Assembly (NCBI GenBank): GCA_037447605.1
Contig: CM074804.1
Location: forward strand, 1,690,170 to 1,754,169
Length of the DNA: 64,000 bases
Source of the DNA: Zygnema circumcarinatum
Lineage: Eukaryota > Streptophyta > Zygnematophyceae > Zygnematales > Zygnemataceae
Direction of reading: 5' to 3'
Part shown: positions 37,601 through 50,500 of the stretch, piece by piece
How the letters are laid out: each line of letters opens with the position of its first letter
Numbering within the stretch: the stretch's first letter is position 1
Notes under the pieces: generated by a model
Databases searched by the model: none
What the model was told of the DNA's origin: nothing
The model's input: the letters and a program-made list of their open reading frames with translations, nothing else
Made by a program: the position numbers and the translations under genes

Positions 37601-40600
37601 GGACTGGATGGAGTGGGTCTCAAATTCTCTCCGTCGATCATAACTTCCTTATTCACTCGCTCCTGAAGGAGAACGTCAATCTGACCTTCTTCCTTTTCAA
37701 GAATTCCAATGTTTCCTCTCTCAAGGGTCTCCTCATTTTCCTCGCGCTTGATTTCTGGTTCGGGCATATCCTGCCGGTTAACATTCTCATCTTTCCGATT
37801 GGAATTAGTCAACTTGACTTCCTCGAAATTCTGGTCTTCTTTTCTCATAACATCCTGGATATTACTACACGGGTTATCAGATCGACAGATATCAGCCAAA
37901 TTCTTGACTTCCTCCGCATCTTTTTTTTGTCCTCTGTCTTCTAGATCGCCCAACTGCATTGGTAACTCAAGGGAATCTACCTTCATGGTGAGGGTTTGGC
38001 CGACTACCTTTGCAGATTCCTCTGCTACTTCAATCATCTCAGTTCTTAGAACACCCTCTGAAATATCTTCAGAGTGAAGGGTGACAAAAGTTTCTTGTGC
38101 TGCAGAAGCTAGTGCTATGGTTTTATGAATCGCTTTATCTCTCGGTTCAGATTTTTTTGCATGGGCCCGTAGGAATTCATCAACAAGGTCTGGCTTCTCT
38201 ATGCATCCTTTCAAGTTCCCTCCCATTTTCAAGATTGAGCTCCGCAGCATTGGGACAGAAGACTTCATTAGCACAGAGTGAATGTCTTCGGGGAGCTTCA
38301 TAGCCGGCACTTCCTGTTCTAAAACCGATAACATTGGTCTCAGTTCCTCTTCCCCAGTCCTGATGCTCTGCTTTTCCAAATTTTCTTCAGAGTGAGCTTT
38401 GCTATTCTTGGCCTTGTCAATTGTTATCTGCTCAGAAAGCTCCTCTGCCTCCATGGTCAAAGTTTCGTCCTTTCCTCCCTCGTTCACCGTTGGTCCAATC
38501 ATGGAACACTGATGACTGGAAGGCTCCTGTATACTAGGAGAAATCTCAGTCGCAGGCGTTTTCCCAGAGGCTTTCGACTTAATCATCTCGTGAGAAGAGG
38601 AAATTTGAGAGGAATTGCTAGATGTATCACCAGACTGGCCAATGTCATCGTGATTTTTGAATCCCTTTACATCCCCCGCTTCTCCCTCCATGTTAGCACA
38701 CTGCCCTGGTACAGAAGGTTTGCAGGAATCTCTTTCCGTTGCTGGCATTTGAACAGCTTCCTTAAAGCAATCGTAGTTTTCCTTTCCTGCACTGCTATTT
38801 GAAAAAACCTTAGAAAATTCTGCAGGACAGGCACTCATATCCAATGGCGCTGCAGGTGGAATTGCAGATCTTCTCACGTTTAGTGGCAGATTGTCTTCAA
38901 TATCCGAGTCAATGATGATAAGATCAGCTACGAACGTGCCGCATGGCCCTCCTTGTTTCTCCTCCAGTTCCTGTAGACGCTCCTCCCGTTGCCTCTCCTC
39001 TGCATTCTCTGAAAGCCACTCTTGTTCTTTCTCTTCCTTATGAAAAGGCACCTCCCTTAACTTTCCTCCCACTTGCTTTTCCTCGTCCGTATGTAAAGGC
39101 TCCTCTACTCGAATTTCCCTTCCGTTTTGTAAACGCTCATTTTCGACATTTCCGCTCAATTCAATCGTGCTCCCGTGGATGGCCATTTCTGCTTCTGCAG
39201 AAAGTGGAGCATTTGCGTTTGCCTCCACAGCATTCGGCACTACATGATGGCCTAAGCCCCTTTGACTCGTATTTTCTGGATAATGGTCATCCAGACCTTG
39301 TCTCAGAGCCCCGTCAACAAGCGCATCATGGTGTTCAACTTCCTGTTGAACGTCAAATGAGGGCGTCAAAACTCGGCCATGAAGATCAGGATTCTGCTCC
39401 AAACCTTGAGCCTTGGTCACAAAAGTCGTGAGTACCTGCATGCAAAAAACTTAAAATCTTAAAAAAGATAGGCAACCCCCACTTGCGATCGTAATAAACA
39501 GTACGAACTCCGCACTGAATCCGAGATATCAAAGCACAAGGTATCACTTCGCCTTCAATCAGCCTGAAACTTTGATGGATTTCATCTGATTTCATTTCAT
39601 TTTTTATTGATTGCCTTCACTATGCATTATCAAACTCCTGTCTCCCGTAGCAATGCACCACTTTAAGGGCCTCGAAGATACAGATTTGTGATACAAGATT
39701 CAGCGCCAAAACGAGCAACTTCACCTTTTTCCTCGATGATGGTCGCACTTGAGTCCCTTCCATAGATCCAAGGGCTTGCGATGCTGGCTCGCAGTTCATG
39801 CGTTTTCTCTTCTGCTGCCTTCTTACCTTCTTCTCTTCCATTGCTCGATCTTGGTTCTCGCCCACCTTTTCAACAGTAAAATGGAATCAAAGCATTATAC
39901 AACGAAAGTCCAGAAACCAATGAACGAAGTGGTAATAGGGAGTAAGGGAGGATGTGCAAGAACAGAGGGAGCTCAACAATGCCCTACATACAAATCACGA
40001 CAGAGGCTAAGGATCGGGAATTCCAAACGCAGGGTGCAGCAACGAGAGGGAAGGTAACTGCGGCGAAAGGAAATCGAGGGAGGAAGGTTTAGAACGTGAA
40101 GAATAGAAGGTGAAGAACACAGCGAGAGTCCTCAATGCGTTACGCGAGGTAGCAAATGAGAATCACTTTTCATCTCTCAACAACATGAAACTCACCTTCT
40201 GAACATTGCTCCGCCGTTTTCGTTTTTTTTCCAGTTCCCTTTCCTTCTTGACAGCCCGTTTATATTGCCAAGGCTGTATGTTTTTGGGGCACAAGGCTGT
40301 GTCCAAGTCTTCGAGTTCATCAATTTCCTGTAAACATGATCAGGTATTAATTTCAGCACAATTCCGCCATAGGAATTTAGCCTCAGGCTGTTTACATCAG
40401 ATCTGTTTTATCGTCATAAGACGGAGATGCCATGAAACCAAAAATGGGTTTGCTATGTGGCATGTCACCTCTGCAGCTACGCAACCATGTTTTTAATTAC
40501 CTTCAACTTACCAGACACTTCTTCCGTTTCTTGCCAGTGTGTGGCTGATCAGTTTCAGAAAGATCAGAGTCATCATCGGATTCAGAGTCAGAATCTGCAG

Positions 40601-42973
40601 CATTTTCATCCAACTTCCTGCACGAGCTCCGGAATGTTGAGTGAATACACAATATTTGGGAAGACGCTGCCAGAGACAAAATTATTGTCGCAAACAGGAA
40701 ACATGCGTCAAGTTAATCATCTACTCAGCCCATCCTCAGAAGTTGTTGTTTCGGCTCTAGCCTTATCTACAATTGGGCTCCTAGCACGAACAACAAAGTA
40801 AGGGACACAAAATTAGAAACACCTGTCAGAAGCTATCCGAGTCGGTCGACAATGAGTCATTTCGAGCTCTGCTTCAAGTTTCCAATCCGCAGTTCCAGTA
40901 GGACAGCCTGCCCAATGCGCACGGGTTTTCCATGTTTCTGTTTGACAAGTTGCAGCAATCTGCGACTCCATCGTCTTATATACTTGGGCGAGATCGATCC
41001 CTTCGCTGTCAAGCTTCTCCTGCGACAGAATCACAAAGAAAATGAGGAACTTGCCAAGACGATGACTTTACAACTGGTTTCAAGAGGACGACAGAAAAAG
41101 AAAAAACTCTGCTTGAGGCGCTCGCTTCGCTCGTCAGTTCCACGCTCACGATCGTTGAAAACAATTTCATTTCCAACCACGAACACCACACACCGCACGT
41201 AGCCTTAAGAATCTGGTCAAAATCTAGTCATCGTTAACAAAAGATTAATACTCATTATCTATCAAAGAGTTTTGAAAGATGACAAGCGTAGATTGATATT
41301 GGCTACACATTGAACACAAGCAGAGTACTCATGAGCACGTTAGGACGGATAAAAGAACATGTACGAAAGCAGGTGGCAAAGTTCACGACAAGATTTTTGT
41401 CTCAATGACTTTATTAATGAAAGTAAATAGGAAAGCCTAAGATGCTGATGGCGTGAACAAAAAGAATCACCAAGAACAATGCAACTTTACAAGCTCTTCG
41501 CACAGTCAAATCAACCACAATGGGGCTTCAGCCTCACTTTCACATGTAGTCAGGGGTTAAGTCTATACCAAAAGACTGCAGATCTTCCGTTGAAGAAAAT
41601 CGTGTCTTCTTCGCCAGTTCTCCACGAGTGTCTCCATTTCCATTTCAACTTTCACATCCAGCTGCAGGTTGAGCATAAAGCTTTCACAAACTCAGAAGAC
41701 ATGCTGATTTATGTGAACTCTACACTGGATTCACTCCAATAAAAATGCACGAGTTACACCTGAAGGAAGAATCCCCTGAAAACATTGAAGTTGACTTGAA
41801 GTTTGAAGTTAAAATTGACCGAAATATACTCAGACTAACTGAGGCTGTGCTTGTGTTCATACCGCTCTTTTGCTGACGCTTGCGGAGAGTTCTTCCGTAA
41901 CTTCCTTTCTAACTGTTTCTAAAGTCTCCTCTTCCAGTGCCTCTTCAGCCTCTGCTGCCTGAGACAAGTAAAAAGCCAAAGGAGGAAGTCAATCTTGTCA
42001 ATGTTTCAGTGCCCTCCAAAGTCCAAACATCTAACAATGATTCACAGATACAGGCACCACTTGAAAGCATCCCACCCTATACTGTAGCTTGCTGCTACTT
42101 GATTTACAAAGATCAAATGGAGCAGCTCAATGGAAAGTCCTTCAACAACTGAAAATGGAAAGTTCTCTGGTAGAGCAACCAGGTTCACCTTCAGGACAGC
42201 CTTAGTGGTCTTCGGTTTTGTGAACTAAATACTGAAGACTTTTAATGAGTTACATTGAAACATGCATTCTTACTCACATCTCCTTCCAAGAAGCCCAAAG
42301 CGTCCAAAAGTAAACCTATCTCGTCATCGGTAAGCGTCTCTTCTTTCTCCAAAATGTTTTGAATGACTACGTTGTTTTCTAGATCCTGAATCCAAGACAT
42401 AAAAGTTGCAAGTTAGATGTTCCGATCAATGTTTTCTAGAAAGTAGCCGGCTTTTAACAGCAGAAGTAAAAGAGACCTTGAATACTGACGAGATAGTGTG
42501 TCCCCCACAAAGTGTAAGAAAATAGATGCTGTGCAATCCTTAAGTAGTGAACGTTTCAGCAATATCATACCATTGAACATGGAACAAACTAAGAGTCATG
42601 GAAAGAGAACAGCATCTACCTCGTCACTTTCGATGTCGATGTCGTCACCAACATCATCGCTATCACTTGAACTGTTTGTTTCTTCATCCTGACTGCGAAT
42701 GTTAGCACTGCTGCTTGGCTGCTGTTGCAAACCCAGCACTGTTGCAGTTTCCGACCCAGGATTGGCAATTGCAGATTGTTGTCTGTCAGGCCCAGGACAA
42801 AGTGAATCTGTTCCAGTCCTCTCGAAGACGTCAGTATCTTCCGCCCCCAGTTTCGCTGTGGCATTACATTCTGTCGGTTCGATTCGCTTTTTTATCTCAT
42901 TTTGCGTCGAAAATGACTCCATATTCTCCTCATTGTTCTCGACTCGCATGCTTCCTTCCATGATATCCTCCAT
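28632..42973 (-). CDS. ATRX: ATRX-type SNF2 chromatin remodeller with two ADD modules
   Basis: ATRX moves nucleosomes and supports H3.3 deposition in the nucleus. Twenty-nine exons join to about 2,464 residues with matching phases; outer ones are 42973-42620 and 29037-28632, the largest 39435-36964. Order: acidic N-terminus; plant ATRX helices ([26 protein letters not shown]); a Lys/Arg tract; a long low-complexity exon with two SAP-like repeats (GCIEK); GATA-like finger 1 (end of the big exon) and PHD finger 1 (36736-36456); finger 2 (35854-35729) and PHD 2 (35558-35281); then the ATPase with MGLGKT (34316-34197), DEAH and LTGSPLQNN (33056-32904), the second lobe [24 protein letters not shown], and [13 protein letters not shown]; the family segment [10 protein letters not shown]; and a C-terminal charged helix. 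The exon at about 31181-31152 is the least certain. It is head to head with TIPIN. Confidence 0.92.
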
Positions 42974-45208
42974 ATTCAGCTCTTTAAAGTATATAGGAAA
43001 CTTGCTGGACTCGTACCATCAGCATACGCATTGATCATTGACTGAGGTCTTGCTTAAATATGCAACAGCTCTGCCTGCGAAAACGTCGACACTTCGCAAT
43101 TCAAAACAAATAACCTGACAGGAACAACACCATACAAAGATATCTTGTTATTCATGTCCAAGAACTTTGCTATCGGGCCATGCATATTGACCTCTTTCGC
43201 ACTTGCGAAACTCGTCCATGGACGTGTCTGTAATCATTGAAAGCTTGTAAGACGCTTATAATATCTCGGCCTAACGTATGTCCACTTTTTCGGTAATGAA
43301 CATATTGAACATGCACTTACACTTTCAGCTCAGTACAAAGCTTTGGTCCGATGTTGCCGTACATAAGAAAAGGGCGAAAGTCAAGTTGCAAACTTCTGAA
43401 GCTTGAGACAACTTTCGCGACGGAGTATCCTTTGTTTTCCAAACTAAAGGCTCCTGGAATCACGACACAAGACGACCAAAGGAAGGATTGCCAGTAGCTC
43501 GAAGTATTTGCTCAACTATCCTAAACAGCACTAGTACTGACAGGCGGTGTCTTGCGTTACTCCATTTCATCATGAAATTCGCAAATTTTACTGTATTGTG
43601 CGTTTATCTTCGTCAGTAAGCCATAACATAGCTATCCAGTCAGGTGACTGATAGCATACTTTGCCAGCGGGAACAAGCATCTATGCAGAACCTACGTAGT
43701 GAGACCTAACTATTAAAATCTGCTTTAAAAGGAGCAAATTACTACTCCGCTATCAAATTTCGAATACATAAGAGTGTTTTTCAAATAAAAAACATTCTTA
43801 TAACGTCCAACTGTCACTAGTTTCGGGGAGCATTTCAGGGATCGTGAGCATCACTGTGTAAGCGTTGGTTTGAGTTTTGCCTTCTTTATATCGGCTCCCT
43901 GGCACAGAAAATTCCTTCCCTTTCGTACTTACTTACAACGTGGTTGAAGGGTCTGACAGGGCATTTCAAGTGCTTACACGAAAGGAAGAAAAAGGTGAAG
44001 GATGGAGCTGCTTGCATTGTGACTATCGTAATAAAGAAACTACCCGAAAAACAGGCCAGGTTCTAGAGAAATACCAGTCAGCAGCTGGAATCGACACGTT
44101 AAGCCCCTTATTGAAGGAATTCGCGTCGAATTTCAGCTCCCATCGATATAAAGTGCTTTTAAAGCAGGCATCAGTCAGAGTGTAGTGATAATCTCCATAG
44201 TGGGCAAAGCACGACGAATGCACAAATGCAAGCATTCCTGTCACCTGCTTTTTTTCGTAGCCATGGAGGGAGTTGTCACAGACAAAAAACTTTCTTTAAT
44301 CAAGTCCAAATTCTCTCCAGATAGGCTCCAACCACCCTTTCAAGAGTCCAGAGCAGGGCTACCGGTACGGCTCACAGAATTTTGACCAGTTTTGTAATTT
44401 TTTTTGTCGCGAACTCCGAGTTTTTTTGGTGCCCCACTTTTTTGCCCGTCAATTTCTGTTTGCGCACCAAACCATTTGAATATTCAAATTTCGACGTGAG
44501 AGCTTTTTGACGCGCGGGCTTTTGTGGGAGCCCAAAAATTTTAGGGTTCCGCCGGTTTTCCGAATTGAAAAAAAGAAAAATTGGATTTTGCAACTCGAAG
44601 GTACTTAAGCGATCGCACATACCGCACATATCGACATGAGCCTTCAATATACCTCGTTACTCCCTATATTATTTCGATACGATGTGTGGCCGCGAGGGAA
44701 ATCCATCAGCTCCAGTTACGTAACGTCGGCATTTCCATGGTTTCAAGCAGCCGTACGAATGTACGGCTCCAGGCGTATGAATTTCCAAATTTGAAGCGCG
44801 CAGGTTCCCGCGTTCTGCCTCCCTCCCTCGGCCTCGACACCTCGGGCCGTTCCTGCGACCGAGAAAGAAAGCAAGCAAGCAGCCTCTCGCGTCCTGCGGG
44901 GAGGGAGAGAGAGAGGGAGGGAGGGGCCTTGGCGAGAGCCTGAAACCTCAGTAGCAGCATCAAAGGGAGCCGTCCAACTACAAATTTGACCAATTCAATT
45001 TTTTTACCACTCAAAATTCTGCTTTTTTCTCAAAGCAGGCGCATTGAAGCTGCTATAGTAGTGCTCCAGCTCCGCCAACGAGGCCTACAGTAAGCGAGCA
45101 GTCTGCAAAAGTCCCCTTACATCGTTCTTGCAGTTGTTCTTAATTTTTAGCTTTTTCCTTCTTTTGCAGAAGCTAACACCCGTGTGCGTCTTGGATAATT
45201 CGCAGGAG
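42974..45208. promoter_or_regulatory. Divergent region between ATRX and TIPIN
   Basis: 2.2 kb. It holds the palindrome GTTACGTAAC (44715-44724) and an inverted GTAC repeat (44749-44768), and a short G/A tract at 44893-44930. AT-rich sequence at 43000-44350 may contain ATRX 5' leader exons. An ORF at 43877-44185 is not convincing as a gene. Confidence 0.5.
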
Positions 45209-47269
45209 ATGGAGTCCGTTCCACGAGCTACTGGCTGCTTCAAATGCGGCTTAACTGGCCACTGGTCGCGAGACTGTACCTCTCAGAAGACTCCCTCCCT
45301 CTCAACTCCTGAAGACCTTAAGCGTTCCAGCCGTCCATTTGACAAATTTTCATCTACTCATACAACACAATCCAAAAGTCCACAGCTTACAAAGTCTTCG
45401 CCTGCAGAACCGCCTCCGAAAGAGAGTCTGCGAAGAAAGAGGCCAAAGCTGACACCGGAGTTGCTGCTATCAGAGAATGGATTGGAGTTTATCCAGAAGA
45501 CGTTCCCAAAAAGTGTGATGATCAAAGGGAAGGGGCACGAGGTATTGATATATTTGCTACTGGGGGGAACTGGAGAGGGAGAGAAGGAGGAGCAGGGAGA
45601 GGTTCGATTTCGTAGTATGAGCAATGCTTGAGCTGTTGAATAATTTCTTGCAGTTTTTGCTGTCTCAATAATGCATGTTTGCATGACCTTTTTTTCTTAG
45701 AATGTTTTTGTTCTTTGGTGTGTTCATGGATTTGTCAACACCAGCTCGGAGACCTTCGGAGGCTTCTGGAGGCATACATGCATTGGCACACCCGTCTGTT
45801 TCCTTTGTTGACTTTCCCGGAATTTATTCAAAGAGTGGAGATTGTTGGAGCAAACAGGCGTGTCAGGGTGAGCTTAAAAAAAGCGACATGCTAAGTGTGG
45901 AAATACATCAAGGGTACCTGCTAAGACATGATGCAATGAAAACTCTCAACCCTCACTGGATCCCTGCTCTAAGGGTGGTTCTCTATTGAAATTCCCTATT
46001 AAGTAAGCCAATCACGGTTTGCCACGTTTGCATGTTTTTTGACGAGACTGGCTGTTATTGGTCCAGTCTAGCGACAGTACGCTCAATAGATTCCCACCCT
46101 AATTGCCACTGCCTTCGCTTCTAGTCAACGCACACCCCATCGTCAATAGTGCGGCAATGTGGTCTGTATTGAGAGGCAGAAATCTTCCTGTATCCTAATG
46201 ACCAATGAAACAAACTTAGATTGGACAGATTTGTGAATAGCCGCTTCTCTCAAAGTAGCAAATGTGAATATCAGCAGCAACTTTTGGAATTTACATGTTC
46301 ATGTCTACTGCTGATAGCTGACTGTGAGAAGAAAGAAACAAAAGCTTGTTCTGTCAACAAGAGGTCGACAACTTTAACTTTCTAGTCATTGGAAACCTGC
46401 CATTGACATCCATATTCTGTGTCTTGTGCAGGATGCAGTGAGAGGCTTGCGCGACAACGTTGATACAAGAAACAATGATGCAAATGCTCCGATTCTTGAT
46501 GAAAACGCTCTCTTGAATCGTCCAGATGGTGAGACTCGAGCACCCCTAACAACCATAACCGCTTAGAGATCAACAAACATCTGTCATCATCATCGTGACT
46601 TGAATGGTTTGAGCATAAACAATCTCCATGGCACTATTTTCCGCCTCGTAATGATGGTCAGGAGCTTTGTGCAGATGCATTGGCATGCCATTAGCTGGTT
46701 TAGAAGTCACGAATGGAGTAGATAAATGGTTTAAGGCGACTAACTGGTGGGGCCTTCTTCGGCAGGTTGCGAAACGGCGGAGGTTCATGAAAAGGCAGGA
46801 AAGTCTTACAGTGTTCATTATGATGATGACGATGGTCGTGATTTCTCCGATCATGGACTGAATGATGTCTCGAATGATCTTTTGGAAGAGACCATCCGTC
46901 AGTCGACTGATGAGGTGATTTTATTACAGTCCTCCCCTATTTATCCATTGCTTAGTTACTTTAACAAAGCTGAGGGCTCGCCTGTGCAATTCTGTGAATG
47001 TTTGTAAGCGAGTTGCTGAATAGACTCATCCATAGTTTTATAGTTTTAAAAAAGGTTATGTATGTCATTGCTCTATGCAGGGCTCTCATTCAGGAACTGC
47101 CCAAACAGCTGGCAATTCTGGGAAGGTCCGTTCATCATCAACGGCAGAAGAAAAGGTTTTGACCACGGAACAATTGGAACGCATGGAAGCAAACAGGAAG
47201 TTGGCATTGGAACGAGCAAGAAATCGAATTTCAGCTTCCAAAACATTAGGCGATCAATGTGGTCACTGA
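45209..47269 (+). CDS. TIPIN: TIPIN/Swi3/Csm3 fork-protection protein with CCHC knuckle
   Basis: Partner of Timeless in the fork-protection complex, which travels with the replisome and supports checkpoint signalling. Five exons (45209-45541, 45745-45867, 46432-46528, 46766-46914, 47081-47269) give 296 residues. A CCHC zinc knuckle (CFKCGLTGHWSRDC) is near residues 11-24, followed by a Ser/Lys linker. The Swi3 domain spans exons 1 and 2: LTPELLLSENGLEFIQKTFP, then KGKGHE, then LGDLRRLLEAYMHWHTRLFP. The acidic middle is followed by a C-terminal LTTEQLERMEANRKLALERA helix. From memory, plant homologues also carry the knuckle. A longer in-frame start at 45128 would add a hydrophobic run that looks like intron, so I prefer 45209. 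Confidence 0.9.
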
Positions 47270-47530
47270 TGCGGTCGAACTTTCTGTGCCAAAAACGCTC
47301 GACCTTCCATAAACTTAAATGTGACATCACAATGTTGACGCTTTAATTCAAACTGCAACTGATTCATGGAGCCGAAAAGTGAAAGACTACCTTCCTCGAT
47401 GAGAGGGAGCGAAAACGAGAGGGTGTTGGGCGTCGGGAAAGGAACCATTGAGATGGAATGGATAGCAGGTATGCAGGAAAAAGTAAGTACATCAATTTGT
47501 GAATTAAGTAAGCAGTTTTTTCAGTATAAG
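47270..47530. other. Short convergent spacer, TIPIN and MSL
   Basis: Only 261 bp separate two stop codons on opposite strands, so the 3' untranslated regions may overlap. Confidence 0.6.
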
Positions 47531-50500
47531 TTAAGCTGGAGGCCCAGTGCTGGTGGAAGCTGAAAGGTCGTCCACCAGTTGGGCGATGATCTGAGTGGGG
47601 GGAGGGGGGGGCTCATCCAGCCCCAGTTCAGTGATGCAGCTCCGGATATGGAAAATGGTGTTACTCCGACGCTGAAAGCGCTCTGTATACTCCTGAGGAA
47701 GTGATGAAAACCCCAAAACGTAGGATTAAGGGATGATGTCGTAAATATATGTAATGTTATGTTTGGTGATGTCACGTGAATGGAATGTCATGTTATGGTG
47801 TTGAAATGCCAGGAAATAGATCAATCTTTGATGGAAAGCATCCTTTTTGCGAGGGTAACGCAGCGGAAAAGAATATGCAGAATGAAAGGTGACAGCGATG
47901 CCGGGGGGGGGAGGGGCAAGGGCGAGGGCGAGGGCGAGGGATAGGTAGAGGGAGAGGGAGAGGGAGAGGGAGAGGGAGAGGGAGAGGGAGAGGGAGAGGA
48001 GAGGTGATAGACCTGCCAGTTCACGCGATGCTGAAACCACACTGCCATGTTAAAGGCCTTGTTGGCCTCCTTGCAGACTATGCGGAAGGACGGGTAGTAG
48101 AGCTGCGGCTGCACGTCAAAGTACACTTGCAGCCGCTCCTGCATTGGCTCTCAAGCCCGCCATGTCCCAACCAGAGCAGAAAATCACATAGCATGTCTGC
48201 GTTAGGATAGCACCACAAGCATGTCGGGCTTCACGCATGATATCATGACTCCAAACATACGAGAGTGAGAACGAAGGGAAGGAGAGGAGAGTGCAACGGG
48301 GAAGAAACTAGAAAGTGATGGAGTGGGAGAGGGAGGGAGATGGTGCCTGAGGAGGTGGACGCGGGGGCGAGAGAGGGCGAGAGAAAAGAAAGGGGGATGG
48401 CGGACGGAGGAAAGGATCAAGTGAGAGAGAGAGAGGTAGAGTGAAAGAGAGTGTCGTCAAATCACCTTGAGTTGGTTGACCTTCTCCAGGGATGTGCCCA
48501 GAGGGAGGTCGAACTCAAAGACGTCCCATTGGTGGGGGCTGCGGTACACGTTGGAGACCGCTTTCAGCTTGAGCTGATCGTTGGGCCAATACACCTTCTC
48601 AGACGTACCGCTGAAAGGGAGGGAGGGTAGTGGCAGACGAGAGAAAGGGAGGAAGGGAGGGAGGGGGGAGGAAGTGGGGAAGGAAGCCAAGAGAGAGTGA
48701 GGAGGGGAAACGTTGGCATGGAGGAAGGGAGAGAGGTGGGGAAGTCCGAGGGGCCGGGAGAGAGAGAGAGAGCACGGGGAGAGAGAAGGCCGGGGAGGCA
48801 GGAGTGAGAGAAAATACATGCAATATAGTGTTAAGAAAGGTGAAATTATCGCAGAGAAAGGATAGTGTTGGGATGGGTGTGACCTATCTGCTTTTTGGAG
48901 TCTCAAGACAACATGTCATGCTAGTCGTAAATAGAGTAAACATTTTCGAATGGTGTGATGGGTTTGTGTGTGTTTGTGAGAGAAGAAGGCTACTGAAAAA
49001 CTTCCACAACAAGGAAGCGAGAACTCACTTGAGCAATACAGTATAGAGCACATTGATTTCCTGGAAACAAATTAGAAAAGAAAACGTAAGCACGGATCAA
49101 TAGAGAATTTTCGAATAGCATACGAGTGAGGAAAACGAGAGAGAGAGGTGTCTCCGTCTCCACTTGGCAGTTTTTTTCCTTTCCCTCTTCAATCACAGCA
49201 TAGAAAATGATGTGCTCCATTTTTCGTAAACGGAAACTGACCTCCACCACATAGGACGCTCCGTCGACCATGATCCGATCCCCAACATCGAACGGATGCA
49301 TGATGAAGAGAAAGATTAAGGCTTCGAACGTGATCTTGGCTTGATTGCCGAACACGAAGACCAGGGGGATGAAGAGAGACGAGAAGAGGATGAGGAGACG
49401 TGACGTGTTCACTCCAATGATCAGCAGAGAGACGACGAATAGCAGAACCAGCATCACCTGCAGGACCACGGCAAGGACTGGGTTTAGGGTTTAGGGCTTT
49501 CTGAGGGCTGTTCTGGAATATCCAATTTCATTACTCGGACAAAAATCTCAATTTTTGGAGAACTCGACGACAGAGCCGAAGGTTAAAAATCAAGAACCTT
49601 TTCAAGGCACTTAGTTTATAGAGTCTCATTATTCTAATGGATATATTAAAGAAGGAAACACATGTACCTACTTTCGGCCATTTTCTACTTTCTTTTTTCT
49701 TTTTTTCTTTCTTTCTTTCCATTTTCTTTCTTTTATAGTTAGATTTTTTACCAGATCTTACCATATCGAGCACATTTTGTAGCTTGGAAACGACCGTTTT
49801 ACTGTCAGACAGTGTGAGGGCGAGCGCCTTCCTCTCCTTGTAAGCGCTCACCACCCAATTCATGAGGGCCCTCCTTCCCACCCTCCCCGACTCCGCCCCC
49901 TCAAACAGGACGAAGGCCTTCGCCGCGTGCTCTTCCACAAGGAATCGCTCAAAGTCTTGGAGAGTCAAATGGGTTTGACCGGGCTGTGACACGTTGTCAA
50001 AAATCTGCAGCAGGATGAACATGGTAGGACTAAATTACTAACGGGGAGATCCGTGATGGGTTAGGGCCGGATTCTATGTGAACTATTTTAAAGGATTGAT
50101 TTCTGAATATTCGAGGTGAGCCTCACAATCACATTAATGGGGCAATGGTGACTCCGGGAATAGGTGAGTTGAAAGAGAGCATGGGGTGGGTGGCGATGAG
50201 AAGAGAAGTGGAGGAGAGGGGAGGTTAGGGAGAAGGGAGGGAGGGAGTAGGGGAGGGGAGGAGAGGAGAGGAGGGAAAGGGGAGAGGGAGGAAATGGGTG
50301 GAGAGGAGAAGACAGGAGGAAAAGAGGAGAAGAGCGAGAGTACATGTTTGGCAGCTGCTTTCGCCTGAAGCTCGCTGTCGATCTCAGCCTCCATCTCATC
50401 ATCCAGCAGGCCCACGTACGTGGAGATTTTCGTTTTCAGTATTTTACTCATGAGCTTCTTCATCGTCCATGCTGACACGGTCTGAAATTTTAACCCCAAA

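Noticed and set aside
38943-39431. Plus-strand ORFs opposite the large ATRX exon
   Set aside because: Antisense shadows of a long coding exon; no splice support.
43877-44185. 102-residue plus-strand ORF between ATRX and TIPIN
   Set aside because: One CxxC pair is visible but no recognisable domain, no partner exons and ordinary composition for spacer; left as unproven.
45128-45208. Upstream in-frame ATG for TIPIN
   Set aside because: Adds a Phe/Leu-rich run matching a pyrimidine tract and a TTTTGCAG acceptor, so probably intron or 5' leader.
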